Source of the DNA: Planctomycetota bacterium
Lineage (GTDB): Bacteria; Planctomycetota; Planctomycetia; Pirellulales; JADFKK01
Length of the DNA stretch: 33,502 nucleotides
Direction of reading: 5' to 3'
Assembly: GCA_022564995.1 (NCBI GenBank)
Contig: JADFKK010000051.1
Location: 1 to 33,502, forward strand
Shown: positions 1 to 8,609 of the stretch, in pieces
Numbering within the stretch: the stretch's first letter is position 1
How the letters are laid out: every line of letters begins with the position of its first letter
Program-made: the position numbers and the translations under genes
The notes under the pieces: model-generated
Database searches by the model: none
What the model was told of the DNA's origin: nothing
The model's input: the letters and a program-made list of their open reading frames with translations, nothing else

Positions 1-323
1 AGAGTACCTTGAGCTTCACCCATTGCGTGATCCTTCCGTGCTAAGAGATTCCGTCTTGTTACTCTCTTAAACGCAGAAGATCACGCAATAGTTCCATCCA
101 TCATCCACGCCGCTGGTGAATAATCCGGGGTGAAACAAGGTGGTTTCACGCAGCGTCCGACTGGTGGCGAGGATTTCGTGGTTGTTCGGCGACACCGATT
201 GTTCCGCTTTGTAGTGGGCATAAAGCGGCAGGCGATCGCTTACCCGGCTTGCGCTAGCGTGTAAGTTGACCCGCGTGGCGGACCAATAGCAAAAGACTTG
301 GAACAACCGTAAACAATTGAAAA
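1..323. other. Left edge, no supported gene
   Basis: No gene is supported here. A 79-codon minus-strand open frame (306 to 67) begins only with TTG, 18 bases after the attC-like site on that strand, and has no recognisable domain or ribosome binding site. It could be the remnant of a neighbouring cassette gene, but the sequence does not show this. Confidence 0.4.
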
Positions 324-384
324 GCCGAACGACGCTCGAAGCGCGAAACAGCGAGCTACGTCGGCGTCCAACGCTTTGTTAGGC
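324..384 (-). other. attC-like recombination site (candidate)
   Basis: Read on the minus strand, the 61-base segment starts with GCCTAAC, a perfect match to the integron core RYYYAAC, and ends with GTTCGGC, one mismatch from GTTRRRY. The ends are almost complementary, and inner blocks GCTCG/CGAGC and GAC/GTC give an imperfect hairpin with extrahelical bases, as in attC sites. The length lies within the known attC range. It starts 9 bases after the TAG stop of the 394-1728 gene and on the same strand, which is where a cassette attC belongs. No integrase and no second attC were found in the window, so this could be a lone or degenerate site, or a chance palindrome. Confidence 0.45.
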
Positions 385-393
385 ACAACGCCG

Positions 394-1728
394 CTAAGGT
401 TGCGGGTTGCATTGCGGTAACCATGGCTTCTTCAGACATACAGGGGGGATCTCTGGAGCAAAAAGAATAATGTGAATGCGCACAACAATTTCGTGTTCAG
501 CGACCAAATTATCTGCGTCGATGACGCGAACTGCTACTCGCCGCGTCAAGACCTGCCCAACCTGCGTTCCCGTTGTATCGAATCGAATGTTGGTAAACGT
601 AGCTCCTTGGGTGAGAACGTTCCCATCGGCCGTCCACACTATCTGCAATTGGCCGCGCATGTCGTCCGTCGAAATCGAATAGTTGCGTGCGACGTTTGGG
701 GCGAATGTCTCGACAGAGAATTGGGTTGGACCATGAATGCGGACCGATGGCGTGCGCGCGCTGGGCGCGGCAATACCACCCGCGAAAATTCCGCCGTTCG
801 ATACGTTAATCCGATTGTAAAATGCGTTTACCTCTAGACCGCCTTCAATCATTATTTGGCCTGGGATCAACTGAGCGGTGCTGCACCCGACTCCGGCTTG
901 TCCGCTTGGCGCGTCGGCGCTTGCAATCATAATGCGTTGAATTAGAAAAACGATTCCGAGCGGCGGTAACACAATCAAAAAAAAGCCAGTGAGGAAATTC
1001 AACCAACTCGTGTCCACATCCAAATCGCGATCACTTTGACACTGAATGACGCCGCCGGAGACAGACAGCGTGTCCGTGATCTTGATATGGAAATCTACGT
1101 CTGGCCACGGGCGCTCATCGAACCCGTCGATGATCGTAACGATGCGATTCGGTGATTGGAATGAGACGGAGAATCCAGTAAGGTGCACTGGGCCACCGGA
1201 ATCGGCGTTCCCGTTTCCGTCAAGCCTTCTGTCCATGTTATTCCAGGTTTCCTGACCACTCCTTCTGATGAAAGCCGAGTTAATGAATACCGCGAAATTC
1301 TCTCCGGAACGTAGGATATCAATACGTTGCAGACCTCGATCTCTTGCCTCGGAGTTGGTAACGGACACGGAGGGGCGGAGCCAGATTCCTAACGTACTTC
1401 TCCCTTCCGAACACAGATAACGGACATCCGCTTCGTCACCGTAGGCATCCTGCATAGCGGCGATTACCACGGCCTGGAGATCAACGTCGGGGATGGGAAC
1501 ATTCTCAAGACAAGGAATGAACTGAAAGGCAAGGTCTGGAGTGGACACGGGCGGTGGCGGGGGCTCATCGGGTATTGGAGGTTCCGGTCCACCGTTTGGC
1601 TCCCGCGGTCGCAATGGTAGGCGGGCGGGGTGACTTCCCAATAGCCTCACCACATCCTTCTCAGGATTACAAATCCGAGCGTCATCTGGAATCCTAAGCT
1701 CTTTGACTCTGTCGTGCTCGAGTGACAT
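394..1728 (-). CDS. Hypothetical membrane protein, possible gene-cassette ORF
   Basis: A 444-residue protein of a family I do not recognise. The ATG at 1728 follows AAAGGGA at a workable distance. The N-terminus is soluble and charged with no signal peptide, followed by a proline-rich linker near residues 41-62 that includes PPPPP. A middle domain leads to one strongly hydrophobic segment at about 243-264 containing GFFLIVLPPLGIVFL. The roughly 180-residue C-terminal part is rich in V, T, N and G and looks like beta-sandwich or Ig/PKD-type sequence; it ends in a short tail with two cysteines. The protein therefore has a central membrane anchor with sizeable domains on both sides. The stop codon lies 9 bases before an attC-like site, so it may be a mobile cassette gene. 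The function is unknown. Confidence 0.7.
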   Translation of the reverse strand: MSLEHDRVKELRIPDDARICNPEKDVVRLLGSHPARLPLRPREPNGGPEPPIPDEPPPPPVSTPDLAFQFIPCLENVPIPDVDLQAVVIAAMQDAYGDEADVRYLCSEGRSTLGIWLRPSVSVTNSEARDRGLQRIDILRSGENFAVFINSAFIRRSGQETWNNMDRRLDGNGNADSGGPVHLTGFSVSFQSPNRIVTIIDGFDERPWPDVDFHIKITDTLSVSGGVIQCQSDRDLDVDTSWLNFLTGFFLIVLPPLGIVFLIQRIMIASADAPSGQAGVGCSTAQLIPGQIMIEGGLEVNAFYNRINVSNGGIFAGGIAAPSARTPSVRIHGPTQFSVETFAPNVARNYSISTDDMRGQLQIVWTADGNVLTQGATFTNIRFDTTGTQVGQVLTRRVAVRVIDADNLVAEHEIVVRIHIILFAPEIPPVCLKKPWLPQCNPQP

Positions 1729-2253
1729 TTTGATAGTCCCTTTCTTTGGTTAACTGATAGGAATTTCAATACGCGACGAGAACCTTAAGCGGCCCGCGGT
1801 AGCGCGATTATGGGCTAGATGGCGATGCCTGTCAATTTTTGATCGGCGATTGCCTAGTGCCATGGGATGTATTTGGGTGAGGCAGCCCGGCACGTCGCTT
1901 CGGCAACGGTAACGGGGCGTTTTCAAGGGGAGTGGCTCGGATCGGGAGGAAACAGAGTCGTTTCTGCCGATTTGGTATGCGATGGATACGGACCGGAACT
2001 ACTCGTCGTCGGCTACGAGTTCCAACTCGGCTGCGGTGGCCGGACGGGGTTTGGATATGGGCTGTCATGCTGTGCATGAGGCTTCCACTTTCACATTACT
2101 TCGTCACGGCATCCGCGCGCCCGCCGATCACGTCGCGAACGACTGTGGTGCGAAGACCCCCGCAAGAAAGCCCCATCTCGTTCCACGTGCTGTTCGCCTG
2201 CGGTGGCGTCTGTTATAGTCAGCTACCCATCTTACGTTCGTCGGAGAGTTCGC
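1729..2253. other. Intergenic region
   Basis: About 525 bases between divergent genes. Short overlapping open frames occur on both strands, but none has a ribosome binding site, recognisable domain or convincing composition. A small hairpin (ACTCGT/ACGAGT) lies near 2002-2021. TATAGT at about 2214 could be a -10 box for the downstream gene, but no matching -35 was seen. Confidence 0.5.
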
Positions 2254-4134
2254 ATGATATTTTCATCGAGAAACACCGCCCTCACAACATGGCGCTGGCT
2301 GGCGATTGGAATCGTTGCGATCGCTTGGTCCTCGGCTGGGCTGCTGCCCACGGCTCCTCTGCGGGCCGCCGAGCCCTACGATCCGCTCAAGGTCAAAGGC
2401 GTATTGCAGAAAGCCTCAGAGCATCTCAAAAAACTGACGCCGCTGCGCTGGCACAACGGGAAGATCAAACCGGGCGTGCTGTCCGACCGCGATGCGGTGC
2501 GTAAGATCGTGAGCGATCTTCGCAGCCTGTCGGGCGGCGGGGGCGGTGGCAGTTCCTCGGGCGGTGACAGTTGGTCGCAATCGTTCCAGGGATCGAAAAT
2601 GTCCGGTAAAGTCGCCTTCGAAGGAGGCGGGTTCCTCAAGGCGTCCACGTTCGAAGTCTGGTTGCGTGAAGAGTCGAAACCGAACCGGGAACTGACCGTT
2701 AAGTCAAACACGAGGGGACGGCTGTCGATTACGCTCAACGGCGGTGATTCGCCGTATCTCTTTCGCCTGTATCAACAGCCCAACGGAAAGCTGATCGTCC
2801 AGGAGATTTCCGGCGACCAAGTCTTTAGCCAGCAGGAAGATTCGTTTGCCGAGTTTTGTCGTATTCATGTTCAGTTCGTGCAACACCGATTGATTCCGCT
2901 CCTGGAACACTTGGGGATCGACGCACCGATCACGCCGTACGACAAGCGAGTGCAGTCTCAGGTGCGGCGGATGTTAACGCCGATCGCCGGCGAGAAGCTG
3001 GCAAAGTTCAAAAAGATCGCCGTCGGTCTCGATTCCGATGAATTCAAACTTCGCGAACAGGCAACCCGCGATTTGACCAAGCAGTTTGATGAACTGGCCG
3101 ATGTAATGCGCCACGCCACCCTTGACGAAACCTACTCCGTCGAGGTTCGAGCGCGTCTGAACGAAGTCATTCGAAAAACGAGCCGCCCGGAAGACCGCCG
3201 CGTCTACGACCTCATCACGAAAGTGAAATTGACGGACAAACCAAGATATCTGCTGTGGCTGTTGTCCGAGACCGACGACGCCCAGCGGCCGGTGATCGCC
3301 CGGCGACTTGCGAAAGTCACCGGGCAGAACTTCGGTGGCGACGTCGCGCGGTGGAGGGCCTGGCTCAAGACGCAAGCTGCCGACGTCAAGACGACCGAGA
3401 AACCAGCGCCGCCGCTGGATCTGCTGGCGAAAAAAGGCAAGCTCCAAGCCGTGTCGAAACACACCGCTCGGCTGGTCAAGCTCAAGTGGGACGGCGATCG
3501 TTTGCGGTTAGACCGCCAGCACTGGGCCAAGCCGTTCGGCGGAAAAACGATCAAGCAACTCTCTGACGAAGTCGCCGCCGAGGTGACCAAGCGCGGCTTG
3601 CCCGCTACATGGTGGAACAAAGTCGACGGCGACGACCATGTCGGCTACCCGGACGTGTTGTTCCAGTCGATGCGCAATGAGCTGGAAACCGATCGTTATT
3701 CGAGGTATTTCTATCGCGGTTACGGGCATGGGGATGGCCAGAGTGAATTTGAAGCCAACGGAATAAGCGCCTCGTTGTCGACGAAAAAGTCGGCCGGCCG
3801 CCGGGTCTTCGGCCGGCGAGCCAGCACCAAGCAGCAAAAGTATTTCAAATTCAGACTCAGCGAAACGGCCGCCGAAAAACGCACGCTACTAGTCCAAACC
3901 GACGAAAAAGAGCGCCTGCAGATTTCGCTCCTGGGCGAAAAATCGCATTCGATCGTCCGCCTGTTGGAGATGCCGTCCGGCTTGTGGGTCGTGCAAGACG
4001 TACGCGGAACCCAAGTCTTCGCCGCCAAGGCCGATTCGTTTCGCAAGTTGTACGACCAGAACGAAGAGTATTTCACCAAGCAGTTCTTTCCGCTCCTGAA
4101 GCATCTCGGGATCGTGGTCGCCAAATCGAAATGA
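2254..4134 (+). CDS. Secreted hypothetical protein with internal duplication
   Basis: The ATG at 2254 is preferred over an in-frame GTG/ATG further upstream. It is preceded by GGAGAG and begins a clear signal peptide: basic start, hydrophobic core IAIGIVAIAW-like, cleavage likely near residue 39 after LRAA. The mature protein is about 587 residues. Two related modules occur. The first runs through about residues 157-222 and ends in PLLEHLGI; the second runs through about 555-620 and ends in PLLKHLGI. Both share a strand pattern LxISL-G ... hLLE-PSG hWVVQ-h-G-QVF followed by a helix. A glycine/serine run (about 92-103) and a charged helical stretch from about residue 261 (REQATRDL, possibly HEAT-like) separate them. 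No enzyme motif is seen; a periplasmic or surface role is inferred. Confidence 0.75.
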   Translation: MIFSSRNTALTTWRWLAIGIVAIAWSSAGLLPTAPLRAAEPYDPLKVKGVLQKASEHLKKLTPLRWHNGKIKPGVLSDRDAVRKIVSDLRSLSGGGGGGSSSGGDSWSQSFQGSKMSGKVAFEGGGFLKASTFEVWLREESKPNRELTVKSNTRGRLSITLNGGDSPYLFRLYQQPNGKLIVQEISGDQVFSQQEDSFAEFCRIHVQFVQHRLIPLLEHLGIDAPITPYDKRVQSQVRRMLTPIAGEKLAKFKKIAVGLDSDEFKLREQATRDLTKQFDELADVMRHATLDETYSVEVRARLNEVIRKTSRPEDRRVYDLITKVKLTDKPRYLLWLLSETDDAQRPVIARRLAKVTGQNFGGDVARWRAWLKTQAADVKTTEKPAPPLDLLAKKGKLQAVSKHTARLVKLKWDGDRLRLDRQHWAKPFGGKTIKQLSDEVAAEVTKRGLPATWWNKVDGDDHVGYPDVLFQSMRNELETDRYSRYFYRGYGHGDGQSEFEANGISASLSTKKSAGRRVFGRRASTKQQKYFKFRLSETAAEKRTLLVQTDEKERLQISLLGEKSHSIVRLLEMPSGLWVVQDVRGTQVFAAKADSFRKLYDQNEEYFTKQFFPLLKHLGIVVAKSK

Positions 4135-4167
4135 CGGCGAGTGCTGTGTCAAACCTTAATCTTGGGA

Positions 4168-4232
4168 TCAGCCGCAGGGCGCTAGCCCACGGTTCCCCCG
4201 GCGAGAACCGGACGCTAGCGCGTCGCGGCTGA
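4168..4232. repeat. Palindromic element, family C
   Basis: A 65-base imperfect inverted repeat with outer arms TCAGCCGC/GCGGCTGA and inner arms GGCGCTAGC/CGCTAGCGC and CGGTT/AACCG. It lies between the secreted protein gene and the NACHT gene. A shorter relative with the same GCTAGCG and GCGGCTGA blocks occurs at 8610-8641. REP-like intergenic palindrome; no coding capacity. Confidence 0.75.
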
Positions 4233-4339
4233 TGCGCATTCAACCCCCATGGTCAGCTTTGACAAAGCACTAGAGATCGCCCGCTCGCGCCGCCAGGTCC
4301 GCATGTTGCCCGGTGCAGGTCATCCGGTAGAATACGGAA

Positions 4340-7300
4340 ATGCTCGAACCCGTCTCTACAATTGTCATCTACTTTCTCGGAGCGAAGGCCGCTGAGGTGA
4401 TCGGGTCCGCGGTCAAGGACCATGTGAAGGGGCACCTCAAGAAACTGCTCACCAGCGGCGAAAAGAAGCTTCTCGGCAAGAAAGAACACGACGCCCTGGA
4501 GCTGGCTTATGAGAACACCCTGACCCACGCTTATAGCGGTGTGCTTGACGCCTTGGGCAAGGTTCTCGAATTGGCCGGAATCGACTTTCCCGAATTCTGT
4601 TACTATCAGAGTTCGGTCGAAGACTTTCTGACGAATAGGAAAGTCGCCGAGCACCTGCTTGAGTCGGTACGCGACCTGAGTGACAACGCGCTTCCCGATC
4701 CGCAGTTTCTCGAAGAGCAATGGGAGTTTCTCGACTGCGATCCGTTTCCCACGGCAGGTGTCTGGAGCCTGGTCGCCGCCAACTTCCGCAAGAGCGCGAA
4801 GGAAAAGGCCTTCATCACGCCTCAACTGCGAGAAGTTCTCAAGGCGCAGACGCTCGACCAAATCAAAGCGCTGCAGCAAACACTCGTGGGCGTCCAGGTC
4901 GCGGTGCAGCATGAGAAATACATCAGCCGCATGCTCATGAAGTACGCTGCGGTGGAGCTGGCCAACATCGCGCCGTCGTATGCCGAAGACCCGGGCGTGT
5001 TGATTGTCACGGACCTGTTCGAGCCGCAGCACGTCCGCGAGAACCCGCCGCCGGTCGAGATCAGCAAGGACGAATTCGAGAAACTGGCTCGCACGGGAAA
5101 GCTCGACCGCAATGACGAGCAGGACGTGATCGCCCGGCTGGAAGAAGGCCAGGGCACCGATGCCGCCCAGCGATTGAAATTCCAGCGCACTTCGTATGCC
5201 GAGCAGCCGGTCCGGCCCGTGCTGGAGGTCATCAGCATTCCCCCGGGCACGACCGCTAGCCAAGCGCAGCGCAATCGGCTGCTGGTCATCACGGGCGAGC
5301 CGGGTTCAGGAAAAACGATGCTGCTGCGTTACCTGCTGCTGGGCGTCCTCGCTCCGCCGGCCGATCCGGACGATCCGAAGAGGCCGCTACGCTGGACCGA
5401 GGGATTCATCGGCCAGCACGAACACTTCCCGCTGCTGATCGAGCTGCGCGACTATTACTTCACCTGCCAGCAGGAAGCCTCGGTCAACTCGCTGCTCGAT
5501 TACGCGCAGCACCTGGGCGAAACGCAGGGTTACGGCATCGACGCGGATTGGCTCCAAAAGAGGCTGAGCAGCGGGCCATCGCTGATGCTGTTCGACGGGC
5601 TCGACGAGATTTTCGACGCCGCGGACCGCGACGAGATCATGCAGCAGATCGTCGGCTTCACGGTGGACTATCCCCAGGCCCGCGTGATCGTCACCTCGCG
5701 TCCCCACGGCTATCGCGAAGATATCCTGCGCCCCGCCGGGTTCGCCCACTTCCGCTTGCAGGATCTCGATCGCGAGCAAACGGCCAGTTTCACGCGGGCC
5801 TGGTTCGAGCGCGTCTTCCCGCAATCGCCGCGGGATGCCGAGCAGCGGATCGACCGCGTACTGGATAGCATCAAGCGCAGCGGCTCGGTCCGCTGGCTGG
5901 CGGGCAATCCGCTGCTGCTGACGATCATGTGCCTGATCGCCCGCGAGAAAGAGCTGCCCCGCGAACGGGCCCGGTTTTACGAACAGTGCATCGACGTGCT
6001 GGTGCATCAGTGGCAGATCAATCGCCATCTGGAAGATAAGGACCTGGCGTTTCTGGACGTCGACGACAAGAAAGACCTGCTCCGCCGCATCGCCTTCCAG
6101 ATGCAGCAGAGCGACGCCGGCCTGCGCGGCAACTTCATCGCCGAGAGAGAATTGCTCGCCATCACGCAGGACTGGTTCGAGGAGAATTTCGAGGACTACA
6201 AGGGAGCCAAGGCCAAGTCGGCCGCCAAGCAGATGGTCAAGGGCCTCTGGGAGCGAAACTACCTGATCTGCCCCCGCGGCCCCAAGCTCTACGGTTTTCT
6301 CCATCGCACGTTCATGGAATACCTCACCGCCACGGAGTACGTGCGGCGGTTTGAAAAGACGGAGGAATTCACGCTGGACGATCTCGATACGGTGTTCCGC
6401 GAGCATGGCAACGAGCCCGAGTGGTCCGAAGTCTTGCGGCTCATCTGTGGCGAAGTGGGCGATGAGTTTGCCGACACGCTGATTCGGACGTTGCTGACGT
6501 TGAAGGAGTTTCCGACGGAATCCCTCACCGAAGAGAATCAGCCCAACCACCTCGTGCTGGCGATTCGTTGCATGAGTGAGTTGCGGGGGCTTTCGAAAAT
6601 GGATGAGTTGGGCGCGTTTGCGTTGAGGACGTGTACAGAATTTCTGGATGTCGTAGTGCCAATGAACCTGGCGCATCCGTTCATGGTTTCAGAGTTTTTG
6701 GATGCCGTAGGTGACGTTCGTGATCGATGGCCAAGGCGATCGGATCTCAAGCGCTTGGCGCCGAAAGACTCCGGGGGGAGTGGCCGTGGAGCAGCTTTTT
6801 ATCCGCAGTTTGAGGCGATTCTACTTGGGGACCGGGCTCGGAGCATCAACTACGTTACGAATCAACACTGGCTCGTTCGGTATAACGCCTTGACGTCTCT
6901 TTTCAACGAGTGGGCCGATGACCGAACCCGTCAACTCTTGAGCCAACGCGCCGTTGAGGACAAAAACAGCTCTATTCGCGCCAAAGCGTTGGAGCTGTTG
7001 GCGGGGCATGAGCCCTGGGCCGATGAGACAACCCGCCAGCTCTTGAGCCAACGCGCCGTCGAGGACGAAGACGAAGACGTGCGCGTCAAAGCGCTAGAGC
7101 TGTTGGCGGGGCATGAGCCCTGGGCCACACATGACGAGACGCTGGCCGTGCGACGACGTTTCCTTGACGAGTATGTACGCGGTGCGGCAGAGGCCGAAGA
7201 GCGAGGTAAGGCAGCGTGCGCCTGGATCGGAAGCGGCGGCAGTTCAGACCCACTGTCGGACGCCAAGAAGTTGGTGTTTTCCAAGGACATGGATGGAATC

Positions 7301-7468
7301 GCTCCGTATCTCGACCCGCGTACACCCGTGGCGGACGAACATCTCGCGAAGGTGGCGAAGGAAGCCGGTCTGAGTGAAGATCGGATCGACGAGATGGTCG
7401 AGCAGATGAGTGAGACGCTGGGCTGGGATATTCGAGCGGGCCTCGGTCCGATTGCGGATGACGAGTGA
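4340..7468 (+). CDS. NACHT-domain STAND NTPase with C-terminal HEAT-like repeats
   Basis: A 1042-residue protein. A helical N-terminal region (1 to about 290) with an amphipathic first segment (VSTIVIYFLGAKAAEVIG) resembles no effector domain I recognise. The NACHT core follows: Walker A GEPGSGKT at 319-326, Walker B LMLFDGLDE at 415-423, sensor VTSRPHGYR at about 451-459, GNPLLLTIM at about 522 in the winged-helix region, and YGFLHRTFMEYL at about 651, a motif typical of bacterial NACHT proteins. The C-terminal third carries HEAT-like helical repeats, two of them nearly identical (about 866-935). Such NTPases oligomerise on ligand sensing, and several bacterial members defend against phage; a defence role here is inferred. 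ATG at 4340 has only a weak upstream GGA. The gene stands alone, followed by a palindrome at 7482. Confidence 0.9.
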   Translation: MLEPVSTIVIYFLGAKAAEVIGSAVKDHVKGHLKKLLTSGEKKLLGKKEHDALELAYENTLTHAYSGVLDALGKVLELAGIDFPEFCYYQSSVEDFLTNRKVAEHLLESVRDLSDNALPDPQFLEEQWEFLDCDPFPTAGVWSLVAANFRKSAKEKAFITPQLREVLKAQTLDQIKALQQTLVGVQVAVQHEKYISRMLMKYAAVELANIAPSYAEDPGVLIVTDLFEPQHVRENPPPVEISKDEFEKLARTGKLDRNDEQDVIARLEEGQGTDAAQRLKFQRTSYAEQPVRPVLEVISIPPGTTASQAQRNRLLVITGEPGSGKTMLLRYLLLGVLAPPADPDDPKRPLRWTEGFIGQHEHFPLLIELRDYYFTCQQEASVNSLLDYAQHLGETQGYGIDADWLQKRLSSGPSLMLFDGLDEIFDAADRDEIMQQIVGFTVDYPQARVIVTSRPHGYREDILRPAGFAHFRLQDLDREQTASFTRAWFERVFPQSPRDAEQRIDRVLDSIKRSGSVRWLAGNPLLLTIMCLIAREKELPRERARFYEQCIDVLVHQWQINRHLEDKDLAFLDVDDKKDLLRRIAFQMQQSDAGLRGNFIAERELLAITQDWFEENFEDYKGAKAKSAAKQMVKGLWERNYLICPRGPKLYGFLHRTFMEYLTATEYVRRFEKTEEFTLDDLDTVFREHGNEPEWSEVLRLICGEVGDEFADTLIRTLLTLKEFPTESLTEENQPNHLVLAIRCMSELRGLSKMDELGAFALRTCTEFLDVVVPMNLAHPFMVSEFLDAVGDVRDRWPRRSDLKRLAPKDSGGSGRGAAFYPQFEAILLGDRARSINYVTNQHWLVRYNALTSLFNEWADDRTRQLLSQRAVEDKNSSIRAKALELLAGHEPWADETTRQLLSQRAVEDEDEDVRVKALELLAGHEPWATHDETLAVRRRFLDEYVRGAAEAEERGKAACAWIGSGGSSDPLSDAKKLVFSKDMDGIAPYLDPRTPVADEHLAKVAKEAGLSEDRIDEMVEQMSETLGWDIRAGLGPIADDE
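6936..7145 (+). repeat. Tandem 105-bp duplication encoding two HEAT-like units
   Basis: Two adjacent 105-base units (6936-7040 and 7041-7145) within the NACHT gene share long identical blocks, including TCTTGAGCCAACGCGCCGT and GAGCTGTTGGCGGGGCATGA. Differences cluster in the middle of the unit, where lysine/asparagine/serine is replaced by a run of acidic residues, and at the distal end of the second unit. Each unit encodes about 35 residues forming two predicted helices. The near-identity at DNA level indicates recent duplication. Confidence 0.85.
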
Positions 7469-7481
7469 GAACTCGCGCTGG

Positions 7482-7541
7482 CGTAGGTTATGCTTTAGCA
7501 TAACAGAATGATCGCGGTGTTATGCTGAAGCATAACCTACG
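7482..7541. repeat. Nested double palindrome, family D
   Basis: Each half is a perfect hairpin by itself (GTTATGCT-TT-AGCATAAC and GTTATGCT-GA-AGCATAAC), and the two halves are also complementary to each other through the outer CGTAGGTTATGCT arms. The DNA can fold either as two small hairpins or as one long one. It starts 14 bases after the stop of the NACHT gene and may work as a terminator, although no T-run follows. Confidence 0.8.
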
Positions 7542-7886
7542 TCACTGGGGTGCCAGGGGAAGTGGCGGTTTCGACGCGGGGCTTTTGATTCGCCCATGGC
7601 ATGGATGATCGGGGGATGCGGGCGCGTCACCTCTCCGGCAAGCGGGAGCGGTGGCTGAATGGCGGCGGCTTCGCGTCCTCGTGCTATTTCGCGTTGCCTC
7701 TTCAGGTCGCGGCCCCCCATTTCATCGCCCGCTGAATAATCCGCACTAACGGCAATTTTGCAGTCCAAACCCTGCGAGATTCCAGCACGGAGGGGCTGGA
7801 GTGACAGGGCGGCCCTTGTCATGGCGGCGGCCAAGGCGACAATATGAAGACCCGCCCCCTGATTCCCCTTCTGCCCGGAGCGTGCC
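7542..7886. other. Intergenic region
   Basis: About 345 bases with no supported gene. A 138-codon minus-strand frame covers the stretch but also overlaps the palindrome and the start of the next gene, lacks a ribosome binding site, and has a composition of arginine, proline and alanine expected from noncoding GC-rich DNA. Confidence 0.5.
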
Positions 7887-8585
7887 GTGAGCGATGCAGT
7901 GAGTTTGCCGACGAAACACGAATTGAAGCTTCTCACGTTCAGAGCAATCGTCGCATACGCCGTGCGGGCATCGTTGCGGGTTGAGCGGTTATATCAATCG
8001 GACAACCCTGCTCATGAGGAGGCCGTTAAGGCGGCGAATCGAATCGCGTTTGAATTCGTGGGCAGCGAGGGAGCCGCGGATGACGATGCTACCGACGATA
8101 CCACGGACGTCGCCGACGCAAAGCCCGACGATGTAGAATCGGGCAACGCTTACGCGGCCGACCGAGCCGCCTACGCCGCCGCCGATGCTGCCGCCAGGGC
8201 TGACGTTGGCTCTGCCGCCGCGGACGCTGCCGCGAGGGCTGCCTATGCTGCCGACCGAGCCGCCGACGCTGCCGCCTTCGCCCGATTTGCCGACGCCCCC
8301 AGGGCCGACGCCGCGACCACCCGAGCCGCCGACGCTGCGGCCGCCGCGGCCGACGCCGCCCTCAGAGCCGCCGCCGCCGCCGCCAATGACAACAACGCCG
8401 ACGACGACACCCGAGCCGAGGCCATCGCTGCGTGTCGTCGGGATTATGAGAAGTTGCTCGAAGTCAGCCGAGATTTGGCAGGCGAGCTGGGTCCGCCGTT
8501 CGACGTAAAGAGCGAAAACGGCCCCCTCGGTCCGCTCTGGTCGCAGGGCGAACCGGCATCGTTCCTCAACGCCAGTAAGGGCTAA
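7887..8585 (+). CDS. Alanine-rich repeat protein of unknown function
   Basis: A 232-residue protein starting with GTG at 7887, with GGAG six bases upstream. The N-terminal 60 residues are ordinary helical sequence starting SLPTKHELKLL, then an acidic stretch DDDATDD near residue 65. Residues about 86-175 are dominated by alanine with regularly spaced D, R and Y (units such as AAYAADRAADAAA), which suggests a long alanine helix or a solenoid. A conserved-looking C-terminus has DYEKLL and GPLGPLW. I recall uncharacterised planctomycete proteins with similar ends and a variable alanine-rich middle, but cannot name a family. Cytoplasmic, no signal peptide. It is downstream of the NACHT gene but separated by 418 bases, so an operon is doubtful. 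The antisense open frame through this region is a composition artefact. Confidence 0.75.
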   Translation: MSDAVSLPTKHELKLLTFRAIVAYAVRASLRVERLYQSDNPAHEEAVKAANRIAFEFVGSEGAADDDATDDTTDVADAKPDDVESGNAYAADRAAYAAADAAARADVGSAAADAAARAAYAADRAADAAAFARFADAPRADAATTRAADAAAAAADAALRAAAAAANDNNADDDTRAEAIAACRRDYEKLLEVSRDLAGELGPPFDVKSENGPLGPLWSQGEPASFLNASKG

Positions 8586-8609
8586 TCGAGAAATAAGTGT
8601 ATGCAGCTC

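Noticed and set aside
67..306. 79-codon minus-strand open frame next to the attC-like site
   Set aside because: TTG start only, no ribosome binding site, no recognisable motif; kept as a note, not called a gene.
5387..6676. 429-codon minus-strand frame opposite the NACHT gene
   Set aside because: Antisense of a gene with intact Walker motifs; no ribosome binding site or domain.
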